Below are positions 49,321 through 57,061 of a DNA stretch of 57,061 nt, piece after piece. This DNA comes from an uncultured Collinsella sp. (GTDB lineage: Bacteria; Actinomycetota; Coriobacteriia; Coriobacteriales; Coriobacteriaceae): positions 1 through 57,061 of the forward strand of contig UQTD01000003.1 in the NCBI GenBank assembly GCA_900543845.1, in the 5' to 3' direction. The position numbers and the translations under genes were made by a program. The number at the start of each line of letters is the position of its first letter. Position 1 is the stretch's first letter. The notes beneath the pieces were generated by a model. It searched no databases. It was not told the DNA's origin and saw only the letters and a program-made list of their open reading frames with translations.

Positions 49321-50244
49321 ATGCTTGATTTAACGAAATTCACGACAGAACAGCGAAATCAAAAGTCAATGGAACTCGACACGATGACATCGCTGCAAAT
49401 CGTCACGACGATGAACGATGAGGACCTTCGCGCCGTCCAGTCGGTTACGAAAGTGTTGCCACAGGTTGCCACGGCAATCGACTGGGCTGCCGAGGCGCTC
49501 GAGCGCGGCGGTCGCGTCTTTTACATGGGCGCGGGCACTAGTGGTCGTTTGGGCGTGCTTGACGCTTCGGAGTGCCCGCCTACGTTTGGCGTATCGCCCG
49601 ATCTGGTTGTCGGGCTCATTGCCGGGGGCGAGACGGCGTTTATCAAGGCTGTCGAAGGTGCCGAAGACAGCGAGGAGCTTGGCGCGAGCGACCTGCGGGA
49701 GCGTGGACTCTCGGACAAGGATCTTGTCGTTGGCCTGGCGGCAAGCGGTCGTACTCCCTATGTGGTGGGCGGCCTTGTGTACGCCAAGGCAACTGGGTGC
49801 AAGACCATTGCAATTGCCTGTAACCAAGGGTCGAAGATCGGGGAGAGCGCAGATCTTGCCATTGAGCCCGTGCCCGGTCCCGAGGTGCTGACCGGCTCAA
49901 CGAGGCTCAAGGCGGGAACGGTCCAGAAGCTCATTCTCAACATGATTTCGACCGGTGCCATGGTCAAGATCGGCAAGGTGTACCAAAACCTGATGGTCGA
50001 TGTACAGCAGACGAACGAGAAGTTGGTGGTGCGCGGCCAGAACATCGTGATGGAAGCGACCGACTGCACGCGCGAGCGCGCTGTTCAGGCGCTCGCGGAT
50101 GCCGGCGGCCACGTAAAAACCGCTATTGTCTCGGTGCTGTTGGACTGCGATGCCGAGCAGGCTGCGGTAGCTCTTGAACGGGCGCACGGCCATGTCCGTA
50201 CTGCGGTGAGTGGCCATGAGAAGAGCAATGCCGATGTCCAATAG
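49321..50244 (+). CDS. murQ: N-acetylmuramic acid 6-phosphate etherase
   Basis: The 307-residue SIS-fold lyase cleaves the lactyl ether of MurNAc-6-P giving GlcNAc-6-P. Family motifs: 'RGGRVFYMGAGTSGRLGVLD', 'ECPPTFGV', 'GGETAFIKAVEGAEDS' (catalytic Glu region), 'EPVPGPEVLTGSTRLKAGT'. The C-terminal helical region 'ALADAGGHVKTAIVSVLL' is also typical. ATG follows GAGGTGAACAAA, 10 bp after the regulator gene, so they are co-transcribed. Confidence 0.96.
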   Translation: MLDLTKFTTEQRNQKSMELDTMTSLQIVTTMNDEDLRAVQSVTKVLPQVATAIDWAAEALERGGRVFYMGAGTSGRLGVLDASECPPTFGVSPDLVVGLIAGGETAFIKAVEGAEDSEELGASDLRERGLSDKDLVVGLAASGRTPYVVGGLVYAKATGCKTIAIACNQGSKIGESADLAIEPVPGPEVLTGSTRLKAGTVQKLILNMISTGAMVKIGKVYQNLMVDVQQTNEKLVVRGQNIVMEATDCTRERAVQALADAGGHVKTAIVSVLLDCDAEQAAVALERAHGHVRTAVSGHEKSNADVQ

Positions 50245-50301
50245 GTGCACGGCGTGAGCTGATATGACATCCAGACGAGATGCCCAATACAAGGAGGAGT
50301 T

Positions 50302-51732
50302 ATGACGAACAAAGAGCTGGCTCAAAAGCTACTGGACCTTTTGGGCGGTAAAGACAACGTGCTCGCAAACGCGGCGTGCATGACGCGCCTGCGCGTGACC
50401 GTCAAAGACACTGGCAACGTCGACACGGAGGGTATTAAGGCGCTCGACGGCGTGATGGGCCTGGTTGAGGATGACACGATGCAGATCGTGCTGGGTCCGG
50501 GCAAGGTGAATAAGGTGCTCGAGGAGTTCTCCAAGCTCACCGGCCTCGCGAAAGGCGTTGCTGACGAGAGCGTGGTTGACGCTGCGGCCACAAACAAGGC
50601 CGCGCAGAAGGCCAAGTACGAGTCTAAGCCGGTTCAGGCCTTCCTCAAGAAGATTTCCAATGTCTTCGTCGTCCTGCTTCCCGGCATCATTGCGGCTGGC
50701 CTCATCAACGGTATCTGCAACGTCATTAACGTCTCGACGGCAGGCGCGCTTGCGGGCGAGTGGTGGTACCAGGGCATTCGTTCCATGGGCTGGGCCCTGT
50801 TTGCCTATCTGCCCATCTTGGTGGGCTATAACGCGGCACGTGAGTTTGGCGGCTCCGCTGCGCTGGGCGGCATCGCCGGCATGATGTGTATCGCCAACAG
50901 TGCCATGCCCCTGCTTGCGCCTGGCGCGGCTGATCCTGCCACTGCCATTCTGCTGCCCCTCACCAGTGCGCAGTACAACCCCGCAGCGGGCGGCATGATC
51001 GCGGCTCTCATCGCTGGCGCATTTTTTGCCTGGATGGAGCGTCAGATTCGCAAGGTTATGCCCAACGCACTCGACACGTTCTTGTCCCCGCTGCTGGTGC
51101 TCATCATCGGCGCCTTTGCTCTGATGCTCGTCATCCAGCCGGTTGGCGCATGGCTGACGACTGCCATCTTTAGCGTCCTCACCTTTATCTTCGAGAAGCT
51201 GGGCGTCCTGGGCGGCTATATCCTGTCGGCAGGCTTCTTGCCTCTGGTGTCCGTCGGCCTGCATCAGGCACTCACGCCGATCCACGCTATGCTCAACGAT
51301 CCCGACGGCGCTACCAAGGGCATCAACTACCTGCTGCCCATCCTTATGATGGCTGGCGGCGGCCAGGTCGGTGCCGGTCTGGCACTGTACTTTAAGACCA
51401 AGAACGCCAAGCTCAAGAAGTACGTCGCAGAGTCCATTCCCGTTGGAATCCTGGGTGTGGGCGAGCCTCTGATGTATGCCGTTACGCTGCCGCTCGTTCG
51501 TCCGTTTGTGACGGCCTGCCTGGGTGCTGGATTTGGCGGCGCGCTCGCGGCGCTGCTTCACATCGGCACGGTTTCTCAGGGCGTTTCCGGTCTGTTTGGC
51601 CTGTTGATCGTCGTTCCTGGTCAGCAGCTCGGCTACGTTGCCGCTATGCTGCTTGCCTATGCCGCCGGCTTTGTCCTGACGTGGTTCTTCGGCGTCGACG
51701 AGCAGAAGATCAACGAGTTCTTTGGCGAGTAG
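50302..51732 (+). CDS. PTS EIIBC component, probably MurNAc-specific (MurP-like)
   Basis: The 476-residue transporter has an EIIB domain (about 1-85; phosphorylated Cys in 'NAACMTRLRVTVKD') and an EIIC domain with about ten TMs ('VVLLPGIIAAGLINGICNVI', 'GVGEPLMYAVTLPL'). No EIIA domain is present, as in MurP, which borrows a glucose-type EIIA. The murQ neighbour strongly suggests MurNAc uptake and phosphorylation. ATG follows AAGGAGGAGTT. Confidence 0.9.
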   Translation: MTNKELAQKLLDLLGGKDNVLANAACMTRLRVTVKDTGNVDTEGIKALDGVMGLVEDDTMQIVLGPGKVNKVLEEFSKLTGLAKGVADESVVDAAATNKAAQKAKYESKPVQAFLKKISNVFVVLLPGIIAAGLINGICNVINVSTAGALAGEWWYQGIRSMGWALFAYLPILVGYNAAREFGGSAALGGIAGMMCIANSAMPLLAPGAADPATAILLPLTSAQYNPAAGGMIAALIAGAFFAWMERQIRKVMPNALDTFLSPLLVLIIGAFALMLVIQPVGAWLTTAIFSVLTFIFEKLGVLGGYILSAGFLPLVSVGLHQALTPIHAMLNDPDGATKGINYLLPILMMAGGGQVGAGLALYFKTKNAKLKKYVAESIPVGILGVGEPLMYAVTLPLVRPFVTACLGAGFGGALAALLHIGTVSQGVSGLFGLLIVVPGQQLGYVAAMLLAYAAGFVLTWFFGVDEQKINEFFGE

Positions 51733-51799
51733 CCTGATGCTGCGCGCCATGTCATTCGAGCGTCTTGACGTGCCGCAGATCTCTTGATGCTATGGTTGT

Positions 51800-51834
51800 G
51801 CCGGCGGGGCTAACTGCTCCGCCGGCCTTTTTAA
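51800..51834 (+). terminator. Terminator between the PTS gene and the mupG-like gene
   Basis: GCCGGCGG (51800-51807) pairs with CCGCCGGC (51819-51826), then CTTTTTAA. The next gene's AAAGGAG begins immediately, so it either ends the operon or attenuates mupG. Confidence 0.8.
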
Positions 51835-51848
51835 AGGAGCGTTGAAGC

Positions 51849-52901
51849 GTGAAAACGGGTATTTCAATTTATCTTTCCAGCCCTCTGCAGGATATCGAGC
51901 GGACGATTGAGCGTGGTGCCGCGGCGGGTGCACGCTATGCGTTTACCTCGCTGCATATTCCCGAGGATGGGGGAGCGGCGTATGCCGATAAGGTTCGCCA
52001 GGTGCTGTCGCTGCTTTCCGCTCGCGGTATTGCGCTCATTGCCGATGTGGGGCCGCGCACATGCGATTTGCTGGGCCTTGAGCGCATGGAGGACTTGCGT
52101 GATCTGGGACTGGAGTACCTGCGCTTGGATTATGGCTTTAGTGCCCAGCGGGTCGCGGAGCTGTCCGGTGTATTTCGCATTGTGGTTAATGCATCGACGG
52201 TGAGTTCTGATGAAATCGCATCGTGGCGAGAAGCCGGTGCCGATGTGACTCGTTTTGCCACCTGCCACAATTTTTATCCCAAGCCTTATACCGGTTTAGC
52301 TCTGGAGGACATTGCTCGGACGAATCTTCGTCTTGCGGCGCTTGGCTTTGAAATCATGGCTTTTGTGCCGGGTGATGCCAACGTTCGCGGGCCGGTATTC
52401 GAGGGACTGCCGACGGTTGAGGCGCAGCGCGGTCGCGCGTCAAAGGTTGCCCTCAACATGCTTGAGCTCGCACATGGCGCCGATTGCGACATTGTTTTGG
52501 TCGGCGACCCCGATCTTTCCGAAGCGGGTTGGGCACAGTTTGCTCAAGTTTCTGCCGGATACGTGGATGTGCAATGCGAGCTTGAGTCCGGCTATGCCTA
52601 TGTACGTGGGCAGATTCATCACGACCGGCCCGATTCGAGCGCCCTCGTCTTTAGGTCTCAGGAGTCGCGCACGACGCTTAAGCCGGATTCCGTGCCGACG
52701 GATACCGGTGCCGGCCTGTCGCGAAAGGCGGGGTCGATCGCTGTGAGCAATAGCGGCTATGGGCGCTACGAAGGCGAGCTTGAGATTGCGCGGGTCGATC
52801 TTTCCGGCGACGAGCGCATGAACGTTGCAGGCCATATCACTCCCGAGGCAATGGAGCTGTTGCCGTTCATCAAACGCGGATTCGGGGTACGCTTCGTTTA
52901 G
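51849..52901 (+). CDS. DUF871/MupG-family protein, probable 6-phospho-N-acetylmuramidase
   Basis: The 350-residue protein has a TIM-barrel N-domain ('MKTGISIYLSSPLQDIERTI', 'YAFTSLHIPEDG', 'LIADVGP', 'YLRLDYGFS', 'NASTVSSDEI', 'TCHNFYPKPYTGL') and a cyclophilin-like C-domain ('GHITPEAMELLPFIKRG'). MupG of Staphylococcus hydrolyses MurNAc-6P-GlcNAc and lies with murQ, murP and mupR, the same gene set as here. The start is GTG with AAAGGAG upstream. A terminator precedes it. Confidence 0.85.
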   Translation: MKTGISIYLSSPLQDIERTIERGAAAGARYAFTSLHIPEDGGAAYADKVRQVLSLLSARGIALIADVGPRTCDLLGLERMEDLRDLGLEYLRLDYGFSAQRVAELSGVFRIVVNASTVSSDEIASWREAGADVTRFATCHNFYPKPYTGLALEDIARTNLRLAALGFEIMAFVPGDANVRGPVFEGLPTVEAQRGRASKVALNMLELAHGADCDIVLVGDPDLSEAGWAQFAQVSAGYVDVQCELESGYAYVRGQIHHDRPDSSALVFRSQESRTTLKPDSVPTDTGAGLSRKAGSIAVSNSGYGRYEGELEIARVDLSGDERMNVAGHITPEAMELLPFIKRGFGVRFV

Positions 52902-52992
52902 CGTGTGACCCGTGGGCTACAATTGCCCCATCATGCGAAGCGCCTCGTATGGTGTGTACCTGCGTTGGCCGATCTATGTTCGGAGGATTCCC

Positions 52993-53352
52993 ATGACCGT
53001 ACTGTTTGTTGAATATCCCAAGTGCTCGACCTGTAAAAAGGCCAAGGCATGGCTGGACGAACATGGGGTTGAGTATATCGACCGCGATATCGTTACGGAC
53101 AATCCCACGGCCGATGAACTTGCGACCTGGATTGCTCGTTCGGGGCTGCCGCTGCGACGCTTCTTTAACTCGTCGGGCATGAAATATCGAGAGCTGGGCC
53201 TGAAGGCTCGCCTGGATGCAGGTATGACGGACCAGGAATGCTGCGAGCTGCTGGCGACTGACGGCATGCTGGTTAAGCGCCCGCTGCTGGTGGGCGACGA
53301 CTTTGCGATCCCCGGCTTTAGGGAAGCGGCTTGGACCGAGGCGTTGCTGTAG
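52993..53352 (+). CDS. ArsC/Spx/MgsR-family thioredoxin-fold protein
   Basis: The 119-residue protein has 'VEYPKCSTCKKAKAWLDEHG', with a CxxC at the active site, 'YIDRDIVTDNPTADEL' and 'RFFNSSGMKYRELGLK', then 'KRPLLVGDDFAIPGF'. The pattern fits the YffB/Spx-like ArsC branch (residues 'KRP' retained). Possible roles are disulfide-dependent reduction or regulation; not resolved. ATG 52993 follows CGGAGGATTCCC. Short monocistronic unit. Confidence 0.85.
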   Translation: MTVLFVEYPKCSTCKKAKAWLDEHGVEYIDRDIVTDNPTADELATWIARSGLPLRRFFNSSGMKYRELGLKARLDAGMTDQECCELLATDGMLVKRPLLVGDDFAIPGFREAAWTEALL

Positions 53353-53358
53353 CGGCTG

Positions 53359-53530
53359 CGGAAAGTGCGTCCCGTTTCGAGCGTTGATTCCGGGATGTGC
53401 TTTCCGGTTGAGCGCTCTATCGGAAATGACATCCCGTTTCGAGCGCTGATTCTGGGACACGGTTTCCGGTTGAGGGCTCTACGGGAAAGTGGGGACCAGT
53501 TTGAGCTTGAAATCTGGGACGCACTTTCCG
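53359..53530. repeat. Tandem array of palindromic units (BIME-like)
   Basis: Three units start at 53359, 53421 and 53482 (period about 62). Each is an imperfect palindrome of about 48 bp (CGGAAAGTG.GTCCC...GGGA.G..CTTTCCG type) plus a roughly 14-bp GTTGAG.GCTCTA spacer. The outer arms (53359-53373 and 53516-53530) are a perfect 15-bp inverted repeat. It lies between convergent genes. Confidence 0.8.
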
Positions 53531-53548
53531 CCGGCGGGCCTGCCCCAG

Positions 53549-53959
53549 TCAGTCCTCCAGCTGCGCCCATTCGTGTGGGTCGTAGATCTTTACGTGCTTG
53601 TCGGGCGTATCACTCCAGTACTCTTCGTCCATAAAGGGCAGGTATGCCTGAATGCCGGGGCAGATAAACGGAATCCGTTGCCGCTGCAGGCGCTCGCGCT
53701 GCCGCCGTTCCAGGTTCGTCTCGGATATGACGGTCGGCATGCCGGACAGCTCGACGAGGCTTGCCTGGATGCGCTTGAGGTCGGGGAGCGCCGCATGCCA
53801 TGACGTCCGCATGATCAAAAATGAGGTGCGGCGGTAGTTTGCCTGCATCACCGTGATGGCGGGGCGCAGTGTGGGATGGATTTTGTCCCGTTCGGGCCAA
53901 AGGTCAGCAGTAATCTCGAGGCCTAGGGTCTCCCATAGGTAATCAAGCTCTTCGTCCAT
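53549..53959 (-). CDS. Hypothetical protein resembling the N-domain of MarR-type regulators
   Basis: The 136-residue protein starts M-D-E-E-L-D-Y-L-W and contains 'PAITVMQANYRRTSFLIMRT', 'SGMPTVISETNLERRQRERL' and 'IPFICPGIQAYLPFMDE'. The last segment recalls the ligand-independent N-domain found before the winged helix in some MarR-family proteins, but no HTH follows; instead it ends 'VKIYDPHEWAQLED'. No signal or TM. Weak start site (GAGG). Function unknown; it could be a stand-alone or truncated form. Confidence 0.5.
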   Translation of the reverse strand: MDEELDYLWETLGLEITADLWPERDKIHPTLRPAITVMQANYRRTSFLIMRTSWHAALPDLKRIQASLVELSGMPTVISETNLERRQRERLQRQRIPFICPGIQAYLPFMDEEYWSDTPDKHVKIYDPHEWAQLED

Positions 53960-54162
53960 GGCGCCTCGATATCTACGCGATCATTGATACTTCGATTGTG
54001 TTGCCTGGTGCTATCGTTTTCGCGGTAGAATCTGCCAACGGTTGACGGCTACCGCTCGCGGCGTTTTGCCCTTCGTGTATGGCGGTCGGCTTCACAGGTC
54101 CTTCACGGGTTGGACGAAATTAGGCCAATTTGACCGAATTTCAAAAAAGTCAAAATTGGGGC

Positions 54163-54191
54163 TTGCGTCATGGCGTGACTTCCCGTATATT
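54163..54191 (+). promoter_or_regulatory. Promoter of the tRNA-Gln/tRNA-Glu unit
   Basis: TTGCGT (54163-54168), 17 bp, TATATT (54186-54191), 45 bp upstream of tRNA-Gln. An AT-rich inverted repeat (CCAATTTGAC/GTCAAAATTGG, 54125-54160) just upstream could act like an UP element. Confidence 0.65.
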
Positions 54192-54235
54192 TCTTTCTTG
54201 CGCAAAGGCACAGCCGAGCGCAGCAATGCAGTCAT

Positions 54236-54309
54236 TGGGATGTCGTCTAATGGCAGGACAGCGGATTCTGGTTCCGTCAATGGGGGTTCGACTCCCTCCA
54301 TCCCAGCCA
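54236..54309 (+). tRNA. tRNA-Gln (anticodon CTG), CCA encoded
   Basis: Acceptor TGGGATG pairs with CATCCCA (54299-54305); discriminator G and CCA follow. The anticodon loop is TTCTGGT, anticodon CTG. The T-arm GGGGGTTCGACTCCC is canonical. Confidence 0.95.
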
Positions 54310-54326
54310 TTGCATTTGCTACATAT

Positions 54327-54400
54327 GGCCCGTTCGTCTAGCGGTTTAGGACGCCGCCCTCTCAAGGCGGAGATCACCAGTTCGAATCTGGTACGGGCTA
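54327..54400 (+). tRNA. tRNA-Glu (anticodon CTC)
   Basis: Acceptor GGCCCGT pairs with ACGGGCT; anticodon stem CCGCC/GGCGG, loop CTCTCAA, anticodon CTC. T-arm CCAGTTCGAATCTGG. After discriminator A the genome reads CCC, so CCA is added post-transcriptionally. 17 bp after tRNA-Gln. Confidence 0.95.
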
Positions 54401-54413
54401 CCCACAAATGAAT

Positions 54414-54444
54414 GCCCGGGCCTCGCAAGAGACCCGGGTTTTGT
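54414..54444 (+). terminator. Terminator of the tRNA unit
   Basis: CCCGGG(CCTC) pairs with (GAG)ACCCGGG, then TTTTG. Confidence 0.7.
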
Positions 54445-54498
54445 GTATCGACCGTATATACGGCGTCTGCCGTGTTTCGCTCAGATCGAGGAGTAGCC

Positions 54499-55416
54499 AT
54501 GGATCTGCCCATCAGCTTGCAAGACATCACGTATGCCGAGAACTATCTGGCGCAGGGCGACCTGGCTACGGCGACGCCGCTGTTGGAGCGCCTGGTGGAG
54601 CTCGCCGAGGAGTATATCGACGCCGAGTGCAAGACGGAGGAGAAGCGCCAATACTTTAGCTTCGATAGCAAGTTTGAGCGCTTGGCCTATCGCCGCGTGG
54701 AGAAGGATCCGCGCGAGCTCGTGCAGGTCGAGGTGCCGTTTGACCGCCTGTATTCTGACATGGCGTTTGCCTACATTCGCCAGCAGGATTATGTGAGCGC
54801 TCGTAATGCCCTGATGCAGGCTGTGCGTTGGGACCCCATGAACTGCAACTATCGCTTGGACCTGGCTGAGCTGTTCCGCGCACTCGAGGACAAGCAGGAA
54901 TGGGCATCGCTCTCGTTTTCGGTACTGGAGCGTGCGAGCGACGGCAAGTGCGCCGCCCGCGCTTACGCCAACTTGGGCCAGTATTTCCTTGAGCCCGAGA
55001 CCGAGAACATCTCGGCGGCCGTGGGTTGCGCGCGTCTGGCGCTGCGCTTGGCCCCTGGCGATGCGCATACGACGCGCCTGCTCAACAAGATCCATACCAC
55101 CTATCCGGATGCCGCCGATGAGAGCGACGACCACGTGATGGGTGAATTGGCCCTGCAGGGCGTGCCGACCTCGCCTTCGGCCGAGATTGCCATCTGCCTG
55201 ATTATGTGCGCGACCGATGCTGCAAGCGACGGCGACAAGCAGGAGGCGACGCGCCTGACGGTGCGTGCTCGCGACTTGGTGGGCGAGGAGGCCTGCGCGG
55301 CGATTATCAAACTGGTGCGCGAGAGCGACGCCGAGCTCAATGCTGAGCGCAAGGCAAAGCGCGATGCTGCGGGCAAGGGTTCCGATGGCGCCAAGGAGGC
55401 CGGCGATGCCCAGTAA
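54499..55416 (+). CDS. TPR-repeat protein upstream of smpB
   Basis: The 305-residue protein is nearly all helical. TPR-like units are visible as 'ITYAENYLAQGDLATATPLL', 'YSDMAFAYIRQQDYVSARNA', 'AVRWDPMNCNYRLDLAELFR' and 'SAAVGCARLALRLAPGDAHT'. It ends in a K/A/D/E tail. There is no signal peptide or TM, so it is cytoplasmic. ATG 54499 has GAGGAG 8 bp upstream; the frame is open from 54412 without a site. It overlaps smpB by 11 bp, so the two are translationally coupled. Role unknown. Confidence 0.8.
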   Translation: MDLPISLQDITYAENYLAQGDLATATPLLERLVELAEEYIDAECKTEEKRQYFSFDSKFERLAYRRVEKDPRELVQVEVPFDRLYSDMAFAYIRQQDYVSARNALMQAVRWDPMNCNYRLDLAELFRALEDKQEWASLSFSVLERASDGKCAARAYANLGQYFLEPETENISAAVGCARLALRLAPGDAHTTRLLNKIHTTYPDAADESDDHVMGELALQGVPTSPSAEIAICLIMCATDAASDGDKQEATRLTVRARDLVGEEACAAIIKLVRESDAELNAERKAKRDAAGKGSDGAKEAGDAQ

Positions 55417-55876
55417 GCGCGAGCGCAAGCTCATCTCCAAGAATCGCTTGGCGCATCACGAGTACTTTATCGATGAGACCTTTGAGTGCGGCATCGAACT
55501 GAGCGGTACCGAGGTCAAGTCGATTCGCGAGCGCGCGTGCCAGATCACCGACACCTTTGCACTGATTCGTGGCGGCGAGTGCTGGCTCGTGGGCCTGCAT
55601 ATTCACCCTTATAGCCATGGTGGCGTGTGGAACCGCGACCCTGATCGCCGCCGTCGTCTGCTGCTGCACCGCAAGGAGATTGATTTTCTTGACGGTAAGC
55701 TGCGTAATCGCGGCTATGCCCTGGTGCCGCTGGAGCTCTACTTTAATACCGACGGCCGTGTAAAGCTGCTGCTGGGCCTAGGCCGCGGCAAGAAGCTTTA
55801 CGACAAGCGCGAGGATATGGCCAAGCGCGACGTTCAGCGCGAGATTGACCGCGCCCTCAAGGAACGCAACCGCTAG
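55406..55876 (+). CDS. smpB: SsrA-binding protein SmpB
   Basis: The 156-residue OB-fold protein binds tmRNA for trans-translation. Family marks: 'LISKNRLAHHEYFIDETFEC', 'GIELSGTEVKSIRERACQIT', 'HIHPYSHGG', 'RRRRLLLHRKEI' and a basic C-tail ('KRDVQREIDRALKERNR'). ATG 55406 lies within the end of the TPR gene, with AAGGAGGCCGGCG upstream. No tmRNA gene is seen in the window. Confidence 0.96.
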   Translation: MPSKRERKLISKNRLAHHEYFIDETFECGIELSGTEVKSIRERACQITDTFALIRGGECWLVGLHIHPYSHGGVWNRDPDRRRRLLLHRKEIDFLDGKLRNRGYALVPLELYFNTDGRVKLLLGLGRGKKLYDKREDMAKRDVQREIDRALKERNR

Positions 55877-55887
55877 ACACTCTGTAG

Positions 55888-55956
55888 AAGTTGCGGTGAA
55901 ATAGTTCCTGCTTGAGGCCAAATAGCCGACAAGCAGGAACTATTTCACCGCAACTT
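55888..55956. repeat. Long hairpin, palindrome family I, copy 3
   Basis: A 27-bp perfect stem (55888-55914 with 55930-55956) starting AAGTTGCGGTGAAATA, 11 bp after the smpB stop. Its first 21 bp (from AGTTGC) are identical to copy 1. Confidence 0.88.
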
Positions 55957-56003
55957 GGTGGAGGGACATGGCTGACCTGCAATCTTGGCACATATGTGTA
56001 TGG

Positions 56004-56094
56004 GGCGGCGTCCGTTATGGGCGCCGCCTTTTGGCTTATAGGACAAAATGTGTGTCCACGTTGGGGGCATCGGCGCAGGTCGATGCCCCTTTTT
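56004..56094 (+). terminator. Two consecutive intrinsic terminators
   Basis: GGCGGCG/CGCCGCC (56004-56028) followed by TTTT, and GGGGCATCG/CGATGCCCC (56064-56089) followed by TTTTT. A short GGACAAAATGTGTGTCC (56041-56057) lies between them. No gene is seen in 55877-56218. Confidence 0.75.
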
Positions 56095-56130
56095 CAGCCG
56101 TTTAAATTCCGTGCCCGCTTTTAACCGCTC

Positions 56131-56147
56131 GGACAGAATGTGTGTCC
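56131..56147. repeat. Candidate left end of the IS element
   Basis: GGACAGAATGTGTGTCC matches 56041-56057 at 16 of 17 positions. It lies 72 bp before the transposase start and may be the IS terminal repeat, with the first copy in flanking sequence or a second end. Confidence 0.4.
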
Positions 56148-56218
56148 GGTTGCCTATCGTTCCCGCAGGTAGATAACCTTTTCCGGAACCGTTAAATACC
56201 CTTTCGGAAGAGGTGCCC

Positions 56219-57061
56219 ATGAAGGCCGTTTATTGCCCCTACTGCGGCGGTCGGACCAAGCGCAACGGCAGGACCTCATCGGGGTCCCAGCGGTGGAGGT
56301 GCACGGCCTGCGGCGCGTCGACGACGGTGAGGTACGACGACACGGCGGCAAGGCTGGACGAGTTCCTCGGGTGGCTCCTCTCCAAGGACTCCCAGGCGGC
56401 GATGCCGGGCGGCGGACGGTCCTTCAGGCGCAGGACGGCCGAGTTCTGGGAGGTCTGGCCCATGCCCGTCCCCGACGGCGAGCTGCACCGCGTGCTCTAC
56501 GTCGACGGGATCTGGGTCGCGCGCGACCTCGTGGTGCTCATATGCTGCAGCGGCGAGAGGGTGGTCTCCTGGTACATGGCGAGGTCGGAGAGCTCGAGGG
56601 CTTGGTCGGCCCTCATGGCGCCGATCCCGGCGCCCGAGGTGGTCGTCACCGACGGCGGGAGCGGGTTCGCCAAGGCCGTGCGCGAGACCTGGCCGCGCAC
56701 CAGGGTCCAGAGGTGCACCTTCCACGCCTTCTCGCAGGTCAAGCGCTACACGACGACGCGGCCGAAGCTCCAGGCGGGGCGCGAGCTCTACCTCATCGCG
56801 CGCGACCTCATGGGCATCGAGACGCTGCACCAGGCCGAGCTCTGGGTCGAGCGCTACCTCGACTGGTGCGGGTTCTGGGCCGACTTCCTGGAGGACAGGA
56901 CCGTGGTGGACGGCAGGAGGGTCTACACCCACGAGAGGCTGAGGCGGGCGCGCTCGTCGCTGTCGTCGCTGGTGTCGGCGGGGACGCTGTTCACCTACCT
57001 CGACCCCGCCCTGGCCAAGGCCGGCCCGCTGCCGTCGACCAACAACATGATCGAGGGAGGG
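56219..57061 (+). mobile_element. IS256-type transposase, variant Zn-binding (IS1249-like), 3' truncated by window edge
   Basis: 281 codons remain open to the window end. The N-terminus is a zinc ribbon ('YCPYCGGRTKRNG', 'RWRCTACGAS'). DDE residues: first Asp in 'YVDGIWVARD', second in 'VVTDGGSGFAKAV', 'VQRCTFHAF' between, and the Glu in 'STNNMIEGG' just before the edge. Arginine is mostly AGG and GC3 is very high, unlike the CGC/CGT-rich neighbours, which suggests recent arrival. ATG follows GGAAGAGGTGCCC. Confidence 0.88.

Noticed and set aside
53359..53530. CRISPR array.
   Set aside because: There are only about three imperfect units; repeats are palindromic and degenerate, spacers are similar to one another, and there are no cas genes.
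55877..56218. tmRNA (ssrA) next to smpB.
   Set aside because: The region contains a palindrome and two terminators only; no tRNA-Ala-like ends or tag reading frame was seen.

Overview
The window comes from a GC-rich, low-complexity-free actinobacterial chromosome, most likely class Coriobacteriia and probably a Collinsella-like gut commensal. This is inferred from protein style (tails rich in Ala/Lys/Glu on ribosomal proteins, a zinc-type S14, a variant Zn-binding IS256-type transposase), from frequent GTG and TTG starts, and from gene content; no database was consulted. Most of the sequence is core genome, with one accessory island and many intergenic palindromes.

Layout. 1-405 is the 3' end of an XdhC-like gene. 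717-11358 is a large translation/secretion cluster: rplE-rpsN-rpsH-rplF-rplR-rpsE-rpmD-rplO-secY-adk-map, then infA-rpmJ-rpsM-rpsK-rpsD-rpoA-rplQ and truA. The S10/early spc genes that normally precede rplE are absent. 11520-25060 holds a degenerate GT2-like protein, ArgR, a class A penicillin-binding protein, a U32 peptidase-family protein, TyrRS, adenine deaminase, two HAD phosphatases, citrate synthase and an ACT-domain protein.

25242-32518 is an accessory island between two 64-bp near-identical direct repeats. It carries an integrase remnant, an XRE regulator with a DUF2975 membrane partner, and a divergent set: a double-length ABC permease, an ABC ATPase, a permease-ATPase fusion, and a small Tyr-rich secreted protein followed by a strong terminator. 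The three permease units share an NG-x-G-x3-YP motif. The set looks like a compact export or immunity system for its own secreted product. I do not recognise it as a described family, and it is the best candidate for a new system here.

32630-46791 returns to core genes: rpmE, secA, prfB (with SPT in place of the SPF stop-codon tripeptide), a YitT-family protein, a split transketolase, a zinc-ribbon membrane protein, ftsE-ftsX and rnr. 46966-53352 holds a solitary serine recombinase, a VanZ-like protein, a MurNAc recycling operon (RpiR regulator, murQ, murP-like PTS, mupG-like) and an ArsC/Spx-like protein. 53549-57061 has a hypothetical gene, tRNA-Gln and tRNA-Glu, a TPR protein, smpB, and a truncated IS at the right edge.

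Intergenic spaces hold at least seven kinds of long inverted or dispersed repeats, some with perfect stems of 20-33 bp. One family occurs three times with compensatory changes in its stem. They look like REP/MITE-type elements, partly doubling as gene-end structures. No CRISPR array, rRNA or tmRNA was seen.
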